From Actinomycetes bacterium (lineage in GTDB: Bacteria; Actinomycetota; Acidimicrobiia; Acidimicrobiales; Acidimicrobiaceae), in assembly GCA_021792075.1 (NCBI GenBank), contig JAJYVK010000069.1:1-7717 (forward strand): a DNA stretch of 7,717 bases, in the 5' to 3' direction. A program made the translations under genes and the position numbers. The notes beneath the pieces were generated by a model, which did no database searches, was not told the origin of the DNA, and saw only the letters and a program-made list of their open reading frames with translations. Every line of letters starts with the position of its first letter. Positions within the stretch are counted from its first letter, which is position 1. Positions 1-6,298 of the stretch are shown here, one piece after another.

Positions 1-813
1 CGCATCGTAGTACCTGAAGACTCGAACCAATCCATCAGCAAGGTCTGCTAGATGCTCCTCCGCGAGCTCCACGAGATCTCCAGCTGTACCGACTACACCC
101 CAAATCTCCTGGAAGCCCCGGGGGGCAAAGGGGGTCAGCCAAGTGACAGAACCAGTCCTAGCGATATATCGCGAACGATTCTCTTCTTGAGCGACAAGGT
201 CATCAAAGTATGATCTAGATGTCTCCAAGAAGTACCTCTTTGCCGCATTTACTAACTCTTTCTGATTGAGCATCGGTTGAAAGTCGTGAGATGACTGCAG
301 GTGAGGATGAACAACCGAGGATCCTGAAGACGGGAGATAGTTCGCGCTTATAGACGACCAGATCAGCTCGGGCCGAGCACGTCGGACAGCCTTAGCGTGG
401 TCAACCATGACCCAAAGTGCATCGATCAATATGTCGGTAGTGAACTCAGAAAGCTTAATGAAATGCCTCGAGGTATTGTAGATTCCTACCGAAGAATATC
501 CAGAATAAGCCATTATGTTTGGCACTATCGCGGCCTTGTTCCTCCTTATTCGACCGGCGGGGACTATTTCCCGATCAAACTCAAACGTGACCCTTTCAAA
601 CACTTCGTCGCAAAATGGACAAAATCCATTTGTGTTGGTTATCTCAGCAAGATCAGGTGGATTTTCTGGCTGGAGCTTGACGCCGGTGAGAATCCGGCAG
701 GTTTTCTGCGTGAGCGGGTCGATCCTTTGCACCAGAGGAATGCTTTTCCATCTCCCGCCGTCCGTTACGTCAGGCGCCTTGGCCTCGAGGTTGATCTCAC
801 TGAACTCAATCAT
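1..813 (-). CDS. Galactose-1-phosphate uridylyltransferase-like protein (HIT superfamily), C-terminus beyond left edge
   Basis: The frame stays open for 271 codons from an ATG at 813-811 to the window edge, so the C-terminus is missing; E. coli GalT has about 350 residues. The start is supported by AGGAGG at 825-820, six bases upstream. Several GalT landmarks are visible: RIDPLTQKTCRIL (about 30-42) resembles the family's N-terminal 'DPLT..' strand; CPFC at 65-68 fits the zinc Cys pair; His117 lies where a further zinc His is expected; and VVHPHLQSS (167-175) carries the H-x-H-x-Q active-site motif, with His171 as the likely uridylylated nucleophile. PFAPRGFQEIW further on also fits the fold. 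GalT enzymes exchange UMP between UDP-glucose and galactose-1-phosphate in the cytosol. No galactose genes are in view, and the sequence is divergent, so the real substrate may be another sugar phosphate or nucleotide. The superfamily call is firm; the substrate is not. Confidence 0.8.
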   Translation of the reverse strand, partial: MIEFSEINLEAKAPDVTDGGRWKSIPLVQRIDPLTQKTCRILTGVKLQPENPPDLAEITNTNGFCPFCDEVFERVTFEFDREIVPAGRIRRNKAAIVPNIMAYSGYSSVGIYNTSRHFIKLSEFTTDILIDALWVMVDHAKAVRRARPELIWSSISANYLPSSGSSVVHPHLQSSHDFQPMLNQKELVNAAKRYFLETSRSYFDDLVAQEENRSRYIARTGSVTWLTPFAPRGFQEIWGVVGTAGDLVELAEEHLADLADGLVRVFRYYDA

Positions 814-877
814 CTGCTGCCTCCTACTCAAGCTCCAGCTTTGCCGCAATGAGCGTCAGCTATCTCGACGCGACGAC

Positions 878-906
878 TTGACAATAGTGCAAAAATGCTA
901 GAAAAT
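878..906 (+). promoter_or_regulatory. Candidate sigma-70-type promoter for the RibD-like gene
   Basis: TTGACA at 878-883 is a perfect -35 hexamer. Seventeen bases later GAAAAT at 901-906 matches four of six positions of the -10 consensus. Transcription would begin near 913 and give a leader of about 110 nt before the start codon at 1022. The site lies in the 208-bp gap between the divergent GalT-like and RibD-like genes. No convincing minus-strand promoter for the GalT-like gene was seen there, and the leader has no recognisable FMN riboswitch. The call rests on consensus match only. Confidence 0.4.
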
Positions 907-1021
907 CCTAAAAATCATGAGGCGGCATCGCATCTGCTTCTAGTCGGAGATCCGCACGCATTTGAATCCTGGCTAGCTCACACACGCCATTCATACCAGC
1001 CCAGGGGCTTAGACTCTATGC

Positions 1022-1756
1022 ATGACTGAGCCAGCATTGAACGTTGCCAGACTCGCAGAGGCGTATCCAATTCCCTCTGAAGTTCCTGACCATAGGCCCT
1101 GGACACGGGCAAACTTTGCTACGACTCCAAACGGGGTGATAAAGATTGCTCGTAAAAGCGGTGGCGTATCTGGGCCACCAGATCGAGAGGTCTTCAACTT
1201 TCTTAGGGCGAATTGTGACGCTATCCTGGTCGGGGCCTCCACGGCTCGCATTGAGGGCTACTCACCGCCGAAAGCAAGCTCGACCAAAGCAACGGCTCCT
1301 TTGCTCGTCATCGCTACCAACTCACTCGACATTTCCGATCATGCATCATTTTTGGACGCAGCCACGCCTCCGCTCATTGTTACAAACTCAAATATTGTGC
1401 AAGCGAAACGGTCAACGATCGAGAGTCTCTCCCCCCGGGCAACTGTAATGGCCTTCGGGCAGAACTCGGTAGACTTTTCCGGGCTCTTCACCCACCTTCG
1501 CTCCCATGGTGTTCGAATCCTGCTTTGCGAGGGAGGACCGACTATATTCTCACAGCTTTTGCGACAAGGGCTCGTCGACGAACTCTGTCTAACAATCTCG
1601 CCCCGCATAGGCAATGGCACCCCCACCGGCTTTGCCAACATCGGAGATGCACCTCCCATGGAGATGACGCTCTCCTCGTACTTCGAGAACCAAAGCTATC
1701 TCTTCTGCAGATACTCGCTTACCTCCGCTCCATTACGTAATGGCATTCCCGGGTAG
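1022..1756 (+). CDS. RibD C-terminal-domain / dihydrofolate reductase-like family protein (pyrimidine reductase family)
   Basis: This 244-residue stand-alone reductase has the RibD_C fold, which uses NADPH to reduce the ribosyl side chain of the riboflavin pyrimidine intermediate; related actinobacterial proteins can also reduce dihydrofolate. Visible family motifs are PWTRANFATTPNG (26-38), GGVSGPPDREVF (47-58), DAILVGASTARIEGY (66-80, the dinucleotide-binding strand and loop) and LLCEGGPTIFSQLL followed by LVDELCLTISP (167-194). There is no deaminase domain, so it is not a bifunctional RibD. The usual 'SLDG' of the first motif reads TPNG here, losing the acidic residue. The ATG at 1018 is followed at once by a stop in its frame, so 1022 is the usable start; the Shine-Dalgarno is weak (AGGGG about 16 bases upstream). 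It is divergent from the GalT-like gene and convergent with sdh. The family is clear; riboflavin versus folate or another substrate is open. Confidence 0.82.
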   Translation: MTEPALNVARLAEAYPIPSEVPDHRPWTRANFATTPNGVIKIARKSGGVSGPPDREVFNFLRANCDAILVGASTARIEGYSPPKASSTKATAPLLVIATNSLDISDHASFLDAATPPLIVTNSNIVQAKRSTIESLSPRATVMAFGQNSVDFSGLFTHLRSHGVRILLCEGGPTIFSQLLRQGLVDELCLTISPRIGNGTPTGFANIGDAPPMEMTLSSYFENQSYLFCRYSLTSAPLRNGIPG

Positions 1757-2017
1757 TTCAGGCTGCCCACGTGGTGCGCGAGACATTGCGCCTAAAATCG
1801 GGTATCCCTCTGCAGGCTCGCACCCCAAAGAAGAGCCGGTCTTGCTGTAAGTATGTTCTCAGCGGCGTTTACGTCTGCATGCTGTACATGGTTTGCAAGT
1901 GACAGAAAGAGACTGCTTCGCGCTCGCAGTCCTTGTCTGATCTATACACTGATGGCGCAACAAGGGTTTTTGCCCGAGACCAAGGTCGTTGACAAAGCAG
2001 GCATCTGAACAGCGGCA

Positions 2018-2032
2018 GAAGAGGACCTCTTC
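2018..2032. repeat. 15-bp near-perfect palindrome
   Basis: GAAGAGG and its exact complement CCTCTTC flank a single central A. The centre is too tight for an RNA hairpin, so if functional it would be a binding site for a dimeric protein. It lies about 20 bp upstream of the TGCTATAAA sequence at 2046-2054. It could be chance; no second copy was noticed. Confidence 0.3.
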
Positions 2033-2077
2033 TCCTCTTAGCCCTTGCTATAAACGCTGGCGGCTGCTCAGGGTCTC

Positions 2078-2103
2078 GCTTTATCCTGTTTGTGAGATAA
2101 AGC
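2078..2103. repeat. 8-bp inverted repeat (hairpin)
   Basis: GCTTTATC at 2078-2085 and GATAAAGC at 2096-2103 are perfect complements around a 10-base loop. Neither side is followed by a T-run, so it does not look like an intrinsic terminator. It could be part of a structured transcript or a protein-binding site in the convergent intergenic region. Confidence 0.4.
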
Positions 2104-2145
2104 CATTTAGCGCTATGACAACAAGCGCCATCCTTCCCTCTGCGG

Positions 2146-2166
2146 AAAAGATCTGTCGCGCAGATC
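2146..2166 (-). terminator. Possible second terminator downstream of sdhB
   Basis: Read on the minus strand, GATCTG and CAGATC form a perfect 6-bp stem around a 5-base loop (CGCGA), followed directly by TTTT. It lies about 20 bases beyond the stronger hairpin at 2187-2228 and could act as a backup terminator for the sdh operon. The stem is short and only half GC, so this is tentative. Confidence 0.35.
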
Positions 2167-2186
2167 GATTAGCCAAATCTGAATAC

Positions 2187-2228
2187 AAAACTTCGAGGTC
2201 CCTGCTCTTTTCAAGCAAAGACCTCGAA
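2187..2228 (-). terminator. Rho-independent terminator of the sdh operon
   Basis: On the minus strand TTCGAGGTC (2228-2220) pairs perfectly over nine bases with GACCTCGAA (2200-2192). A further TGCT/AGCA pairing lies inside the loop, and the stem is followed by GTTTTG. The hairpin begins about 60 bases beyond the sdhB stop codon, where the operon transcript should end. Confidence 0.65.
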
Positions 2229-2289
2229 TGACTCTTAAAGTGAAGACGCCGTGGCAATCTTGCTCACGAATACAAGGCCAGCTCAAGTG

Positions 2290-3099
2290 CTACTTGGCGG
2301 ACCCAGCTACCTGAGGATCCCTTCGATAGTTTGCCGCCTCTTCGGGGCTCTTCTTGGTGCGACGCAGGATCTTCCTCCCTAGCCAGGCGATCGGATCATA
2401 GGAGGCGTCCACCACGCGTTCTTTCAAAGGAATAATGGCGTTATCGGTGATCTTGATGTGCTCAGGACATACCTCGGTACAGCACTTGGTGATATTGCAG
2501 TATCCAAGGCCCATTTCTTGACGCAGCAATTCACGTCTGTCATTTGTGTCAAGAGGATGCGACTCCAACTCCATGTACCGGATGAATAGACGAGGTCCCG
2601 CGTAGTGCTCTTTGTTCTCTTCATGGTCCCTTATTACATGGCAAATGTCCTGGCACATGAAGCACTCAATGCACTTGCGAAACTCTTGGCCTCTTTCCAC
2701 GTCGATCTGCTGCATCCGATAGGTGCCGTCAGGTCCGGGCGCCTTGGGGGCAAATGGCGGCAACCGACGCGCCATCTCATAGTTGAAGGAGACATCTGTT
2801 ACCAGGTCGCGGATGATTGGAAAAGTCTTCATCGGTGCGATCACCACCGGCTCCTCAGTCGGCAGAGTGTCCATCCTTGTCATGCACATCAAGTGCGGAA
2901 GACCGTTTATCTCTGCAGAGCACGAGCCACACTTTCCCGCTTTGCAGTTCCATCTGCAAGCCAGATCCGGGGCTGCCTCGGCCTGGATACGATGGACCAC
3001 ATCCAGAACAACCTCGCCTTCCGAAACCTCGGTGGGGAAGTCTTGGAACTCGCCGCCTTCGGAGTCTCCGCGCCATATCCGCATTACAACTTTCGCCAT
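2290..3099 (-). CDS. sdhB: Succinate dehydrogenase iron-sulfur subunit (Sdh1-type)
   Basis: This 269-residue subunit passes electrons from the flavoprotein to quinone through three iron-sulfur clusters. The N-terminal ferredoxin-like domain holds the [2Fe-2S] ligands C52, C57, C60 and C72 (NCKAGKCGSC, then MCMT). The C-terminal domain holds CIECFMCQDIC (143-153) and C201, C207 and C211. By family pattern C143, C146, C149 and C211 bind the [4Fe-4S] cluster, and C153, C201 and C207 bind the [3Fe-4S] cluster. All ligands are present and the length is close to that of mycobacterial Sdh1 SdhB. The ATG overlaps the sdhA stop by one base (TAATG), with AAGGGG seven bases upstream, so translation is probably coupled to sdhA. 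It is the last gene of the operon and is followed by a terminator-like hairpin. Fumarate reductase is the main alternative; the anchor type favours succinate oxidation. Confidence 0.93.
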   Translation of the reverse strand: MAKVVMRIWRGDSEGGEFQDFPTEVSEGEVVLDVVHRIQAEAAPDLACRWNCKAGKCGSCSAEINGLPHLMCMTRMDTLPTEEPVVIAPMKTFPIIRDLVTDVSFNYEMARRLPPFAPKAPGPDGTYRMQQIDVERGQEFRKCIECFMCQDICHVIRDHEENKEHYAGPRLFIRYMELESHPLDTNDRRELLRQEMGLGYCNITKCCTEVCPEHIKITDNAIIPLKERVVDASYDPIAWLGRKILRRTKKSPEEAANYRRDPQVAGSAK

Positions 3100-4904
3100 T
3101 AGTGCGCCCCTTCCTCAAGTAAGGCCTTAAGCTCGTCTGGCATCTCAGGCAGTGGCTCTGGAGCTACCACAACCTCTCCAGCGTCGTTGACGCGTTGCAC
3201 GAAGTTTATCTTTCCCAAAGCCGCATCTGCTGCTGGAAAATCATCGCGAGTGTGTCCTCCGCGGCTCTCCTTGCGCTCAATGGCACCCTTAGTGACCATT
3301 GTGCATACTGACAGCATCGCAGGAAGGTCGGTTGCAAGGTTCCAACCCGGGTTGTAACTGGGACCCCCATTCACCGCAACGTTCTTGACGCGCTCCTTTA
3401 GAGAATTTATAACGTCCAGAGCTTGGACCAATTCTGACTCGGTCCTTATGATACCCACGAGAGACTGCATAGTGTCCTGCAGATCCCGTTGCAAATCGTA
3501 GGGATTCTCTCCCACCTCTCTTGTCAGAGGAGCTGTGGCCTCCGCGACAACGGAGTCAATCTCCGCTCTATCGACAGCCGTGCTGCTCGTTCGCCCTTCT
3601 GCATAGTCCGATGCGCCCATGCCAGCTCGACGCCCAAACACCAGTAGGTCTGATAGCGAGTTGCCGCCAAGACGATTCGCCCCGTGGAGACCGCCCGCGA
3701 CCTCTCCAGCGGCGAAAAGCCCTGGAATCGTTGAAGCGGCCGTGTCGGCATCAACTCTAATACCGCCCATGATGTAGTGGCAGGTCGGACCAACTTCCAT
3801 TGGTTCTGCCGTAATGTCCACCCCAGCCAGCTCCTTGAACTGGTGGTACATAGATGGAAGTTGACGTTTGATGAAATCGGCTGATCGCCTTGTCGCGATA
3901 TCTAGATATACCCCACCATGAGGTCCTCCACGACCGGCCTTGACCTCGGCATTGATCGAACGAGCCACCTCATCCCGAGGAAGCAGCTCCGGCGGTCTCC
4001 TATTGTTGATATGATCGTCATACCAGCGGTCCGCTTCTGCTTCGTTGTCAGCCGTCTCGGCTGCGAATACCTGAGGGATGTAATCGAACATGAAGCGCTT
4101 CCCCTCGGAATTGCGGAGAACGCCACCATCACCACGTACTCCCTCAGTGACCAGAAGTCCGCGGACCGAAAGCGGCCACACCATCCCAGTCGGGTGGAAC
4201 TGCATGCACTCCATGTCGATCAGGTCGGCGCCGGCCCACAATGCCAGAGCATGACCGTCACCGGTCGACTCCCATGAATTTGTTGAGTACTTCCATGATC
4301 GCCCAATACCGCCAGTAGCCATCACAAATGCCTTGCCGGTAAATACGAGAATCTTCCCGGTCGGCCTCTGGTAGCCGACAGCTCCGCTTATCTCCCCGGA
4401 AGAGTTCTTCAAAAGCCGCAGAATCTTTGTCTCCATGAAAACATCTATGTCCAGAGCAACAGCTCTTTGCTGAAGCGTCCGGATCAGCTCCAGGCCTGTT
4501 CTGTCTCCAACGTGGGCCAGCCTTGCATATCGGTGCCCACCGAAATCCCTTTGGTGTATTCGACCATCATTAGTGCGGTCAAAGAGTGCGCCCCAGGCTT
4601 CCAGTTCGTGGATCCTGTCCGGTGACTCCTGGGCGTGCAACTGGGCCATTCGCCAATTGCCCAGCATCTTGCCGCCTCTAATGGTGTCCCTGAAGTGGAC
4701 CATCCAGTTGTCCTCAGACCAGACATTTCCCATTGCCGCCGCAGCTCCGCCTTCGGCCATGACAGTGTGGGCTTTCCCCAGAAGGGACTTGCAGACTATT
4801 GCTGCGCGCAATCCGCGCTGCTTAGCTTCAATTGCCGCACGAAGTCCAGCTCCACCTGCGCCGATGACGATGACGTCAAAATCAATCTGTTCATATTCAG
4901 CCAT
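3099..4904 (-). CDS. sdhA: Succinate dehydrogenase flavoprotein subunit (Sdh1-type)
   Basis: This FAD-containing catalytic subunit oxidises succinate to fumarate at the cytoplasmic face of the membrane. Residue numbers count from an alternative GTG at 4910. Visible sites are the Rossmann motif GAGGAG (17-22), His48 in KAHTVMAEGG for covalent FAD attachment, FHPTG (238-242), EGVRGDGG (256-263), the active-site Arg312 in PRDEVARSI, His378 in HYIMGG, and GANRLGGNSL (410-419) with Arg413. All expected catalytic residues are present. I chose the ATG at 4904 because AAAGGG lies five bases upstream of it, whereas it abuts the GTG; this gives 601 residues. The gap to the sdhC stop is nine bases, and the stop codon shares a base with the sdhB start. 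A fumarate reductase reading is less likely, given the anchor subunit next door. Confidence 0.95.
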   Translation of the reverse strand: MAEYEQIDFDVIVIGAGGAGLRAAIEAKQRGLRAAIVCKSLLGKAHTVMAEGGAAAAMGNVWSEDNWMVHFRDTIRGGKMLGNWRMAQLHAQESPDRIHELEAWGALFDRTNDGRIHQRDFGGHRYARLAHVGDRTGLELIRTLQQRAVALDIDVFMETKILRLLKNSSGEISGAVGYQRPTGKILVFTGKAFVMATGGIGRSWKYSTNSWESTGDGHALALWAGADLIDMECMQFHPTGMVWPLSVRGLLVTEGVRGDGGVLRNSEGKRFMFDYIPQVFAAETADNEAEADRWYDDHINNRRPPELLPRDEVARSINAEVKAGRGGPHGGVYLDIATRRSADFIKRQLPSMYHQFKELAGVDITAEPMEVGPTCHYIMGGIRVDADTAASTIPGLFAAGEVAGGLHGANRLGGNSLSDLLVFGRRAGMGASDYAEGRTSSTAVDRAEIDSVVAEATAPLTREVGENPYDLQRDLQDTMQSLVGIIRTESELVQALDVINSLKERVKNVAVNGGPSYNPGWNLATDLPAMLSVCTMVTKGAIERKESRGGHTRDDFPAADAALGKINFVQRVNDAGEVVVAPEPLPEMPDELKALLEEGAH

Positions 4905-4913
4905 GGTCACCCT

Positions 4914-5741
4914 TTAGAAGATCTTCGGGTCAGTGATGACGCCACTGGCCACTAATCGGACATACAAGTCAGTAAGCGCCACAAAGGTCAAACTCACCCA
5001 GGCCAGTTGCATGTGCTTTGCATTGAGAGGCGTGACTATCTTCCACAATCCATGACGCACCGGGTGCTTCGAAAACTCGTTCACGTGACCGCCACAAAGA
5101 TGCCTGCACGCATGGCATGAGATCGAGTAAAGCCAGAGCAGGATTGCATTCAAGCACAGTACAAGAGTTCCAACGCTAAATCCGATACCCTCGCCAGGCA
5201 TCCGAAATGCCATTACTGCATCGATTGTCAGCATGATGTTCAGAAGTACACCAAGTACAAAGAAGTAGCGGTGGATGTTCTGAATGATCAGCGGAAATCT
5301 GGTCTCGCCGGTGTACTTCTTGTGCCCGTCAGTGACTCCGCATGCCTGTGGTGAATGCCAGAAAGAGCGGTAATAGGCCTTTCGGTAGTAGTAACAAGTC
5401 ACCCTGAAACCTAAGGGGATGATCAGTATCACGAGCGCCGGAGAGTAGGTCCACCAGTGCAAATAGAAGCTCCCGCGACTACCCGCCACGCAGCTGGCGC
5501 CAATGCAGGGAGAGTAAAACGGTGAGATCAAGTCACGATGTGAGCTGGCTCCCACGTAGTAATTGCTGTTTTGGAAAGCAGCCCAAGTCGCGTAAATGAC
5601 GAAGAGAAGCAGATAGCCCTGAGTTATCAGCGGCGATCTTTTCCAGCTGTCCTTGCGCAACGTGCGAACTTTAGGGCCACCTCGTGCTCCCCCCAATACC
5701 AGCGGCACGGGTGCCGGTCTGATTCCCTCTTGCGTACTCAA
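4914..5741 (-). CDS. sdhC: Succinate dehydrogenase membrane anchor, Sdh1-type with Cys/His cluster
   Basis: This 275-residue integral membrane subunit anchors SdhAB and carries the quinone site. Five hydrophobic helices are visible, at about 38-56, 98-116, 152-177, 188-208 and 241-264. The sequence resembles the single-gene anchor of mycobacterial Sdh1 (FRVTCYYYRKAYYRSFW at 112-128; GETRFPLIIQNIHRYFF at 145-161) rather than the small SdhC/SdhD pair of E. coli. At the end of helix 4 lies CHACRHLCGGH, giving C209, H210, C212, H214, C216 and H219. From memory, the mycobacterial Sdh1 structure holds a membrane-embedded Rieske-type [2Fe-2S] cluster, and these are plausible ligands. The start is TTG (5741-5739), supported by GGAGG five bases upstream. 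It is the first gene of the operon. The function is firm by context; the cofactor is inferred. Confidence 0.88.
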   Translation of the reverse strand: MSTQEGIRPAPVPLVLGGARGGPKVRTLRKDSWKRSPLITQGYLLLFVIYATWAAFQNSNYYVGASSHRDLISPFYSPCIGASCVAGSRGSFYLHWWTYSPALVILIIPLGFRVTCYYYRKAYYRSFWHSPQACGVTDGHKKYTGETRFPLIIQNIHRYFFVLGVLLNIMLTIDAVMAFRMPGEGIGFSVGTLVLCLNAILLWLYSISCHACRHLCGGHVNEFSKHPVRHGLWKIVTPLNAKHMQLAWVSLTFVALTDLYVRLVASGVITDPKIF

Positions 5742-5760
5742 GCGTTCCTCCAGTTATGAT
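5742..5760 (-). promoter_or_regulatory. Ribosome binding site that sets the TTG start of sdhC
   Basis: On the minus strand CTGGAGGAACGC stands directly before the TTG codon. The GGAGG core is five bases from it, a near-ideal Shine-Dalgarno placement. This is the reason to accept the non-ATG start. Confidence 0.65.
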
Positions 5761-5786
5761 CAAAGCACATTCAGTAACAAAACAAT

Positions 5787-5796
5787 TAGGCGCCTA
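5787..5796. repeat. 10-bp perfect palindrome upstream of sdhC
   Basis: TAGGCGCCTA is a perfect palindrome about 45 bases upstream of the sdhC start codon. The position suits an operator, but it is short and no matching regulator is in view. Chance occurrence is possible. Confidence 0.25.
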
Positions 5797-5933
5797 GAGC
5801 CTTCGGTTTGGCTTGCTTCAGTGGCCAACCATCTCCACAGAGTCATCTCACATTCGAACAGCCCCCGTCATGTGACTTTGGAGAACCGAATAAAAGCTCA
5901 AGCAACAGCACCCAACTCTTTTAGAAATCCCAA

Positions 5934-5963
5934 ATCATACGTTTATTTAAACCTTCAATAAAC
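5934..5963 (-). promoter_or_regulatory. Candidate operator and -10 element upstream of sdhC
   Basis: GTTTATT at 5941-5947 and AATAAAC at 5957-5963 form a perfect 7-bp inverted repeat with nine bases between. The left half is also part of an overlapping 12-bp palindrome, GTTTATTTAAAC (5941-5952). On the minus strand the repeat runs directly into TATGAT (5939-5934), a good -10 hexamer, but the 17-bp-spaced -35 (TTTATT) is poor. A repressor or activator site at an sdh promoter about 200 bases upstream of the gene would fit; this is inference. Confidence 0.35.
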
Positions 5964-6212
5964 TTGTGGCTCTCCGGCAAATTTGGCCAGACAGTAAGCA
6001 CCTACCGTAAAGCTTCACATTCAAAGAAGACGCAACAACAATAAGCCACAACCGAAGTCCACGGCAAATCAAGGCTAGATCTGCCACGCAGCTTAATTAA
6101 TGCTTGCCTTCCAGCCCGGGGTCGCGCTGATCAAAAACCAGGCGTTCACCCAGCGACTAAACCTTAGCATCCTGATCGATGCAAACTGCGACTGTTTTGG
6201 TGAGGATACGAA

Positions 6213-6258
6213 GAATTAAAGCAAGACAGGGGCGCCCAAACTGGAAGTCACCCCTGTC
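6213..6258 (-). terminator. Rho-independent terminator after the ABC transporter permease
   Basis: On the minus strand GACAGGGG (6258-6251) pairs perfectly with CCCCTGTC (6232-6225) around an 18-base loop. It is followed by TTGCTTTAATTC. It starts 40 bases beyond the permease stop codon and separates the transporter transcript from the sdh genes on the same strand. The plus-strand side (CTAATTTACTTT) is also T-rich. Confidence 0.7.
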
Positions 6259-6298
6259 CTAATTTACTTTGGGATTTGGTAAGTGCAACAACGAAAAG

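Larger units (their letters stand above)
1757..2289. other. Gene-free region between convergent genes, rich in inverted repeats
   Basis: No reading frame here has protein-like composition with a good start. An 80-codon plus frame from a TTG at 1989 has no recognisable motif. The stretch contains a 15-bp near-palindrome at 2018-2032, an extended -10-like TGCTATAAA at 2046-2054, an 8-bp hairpin at 2078-2103 and two terminator-like hairpins reading on the minus strand (2146-2166 and 2187-2228). No clear terminator for the plus-strand RibD-like gene was found; a 5-bp stem at 1815-1837 lacks a T-run. No tRNA signature is present. Confidence 0.6.
5742..6298. other. Gene-free region upstream of sdhC: leader and regulatory sites
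   Basis: No convincing gene lies here. The right end carries the terminator of the transporter genes (6213-6258). The rest is AT-rich and presumably contains the sdh promoter. Candidate elements on the minus strand are TATGAT at 5939-5934 (five of six for -10, but no good -35), an inverted repeat at 5941-5963, a 10-bp palindrome at 5787-5796 and a bulged 7-bp hairpin at 5805-5830 that would fall in the sdhC leader. TTAATTAA occurs near 6092. No tRNA or riboswitch was recognised. Confidence 0.55.

Noticed and set aside
397..901. Two overlapping plus-strand frames opposite the GalT-like gene
   Set aside because: The minus strand encodes a recognisable family with a good ribosome binding site over the same bases; the plus frames show no family motifs.
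1018..1020. ATG just upstream as start of the RibD-like gene
   Set aside because: In its frame a stop follows after two more codons.
878..1021. FMN riboswitch upstream of the RibD-like gene
   Set aside because: The conserved RFN element sequence blocks are absent and the leader is too short and unstructured by eye.
1815..1837. GGCTC/GAGCC stem as a terminator for the RibD-like gene
   Set aside because: The stem is only five base pairs with a 13-base loop and is not followed by a T-run.
1989..2231. 80-codon plus-strand frame beginning with TTG in the convergent intergenic region
   Set aside because: It has no ribosome binding site or recognisable motif, its composition is not protein-like, and it runs through the minus-strand terminator hairpins.
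2605..3130. Several plus-strand frames opposite sdhB
   Set aside because: They are antisense shadows of a gene whose iron-sulfur ligands are all in place.
5845..5875. TTCGAA-containing stretch as part of a tRNA
   Set aside because: The flanking bases do not form a T-arm stem and no acceptor or anticodon arm could be found around it.
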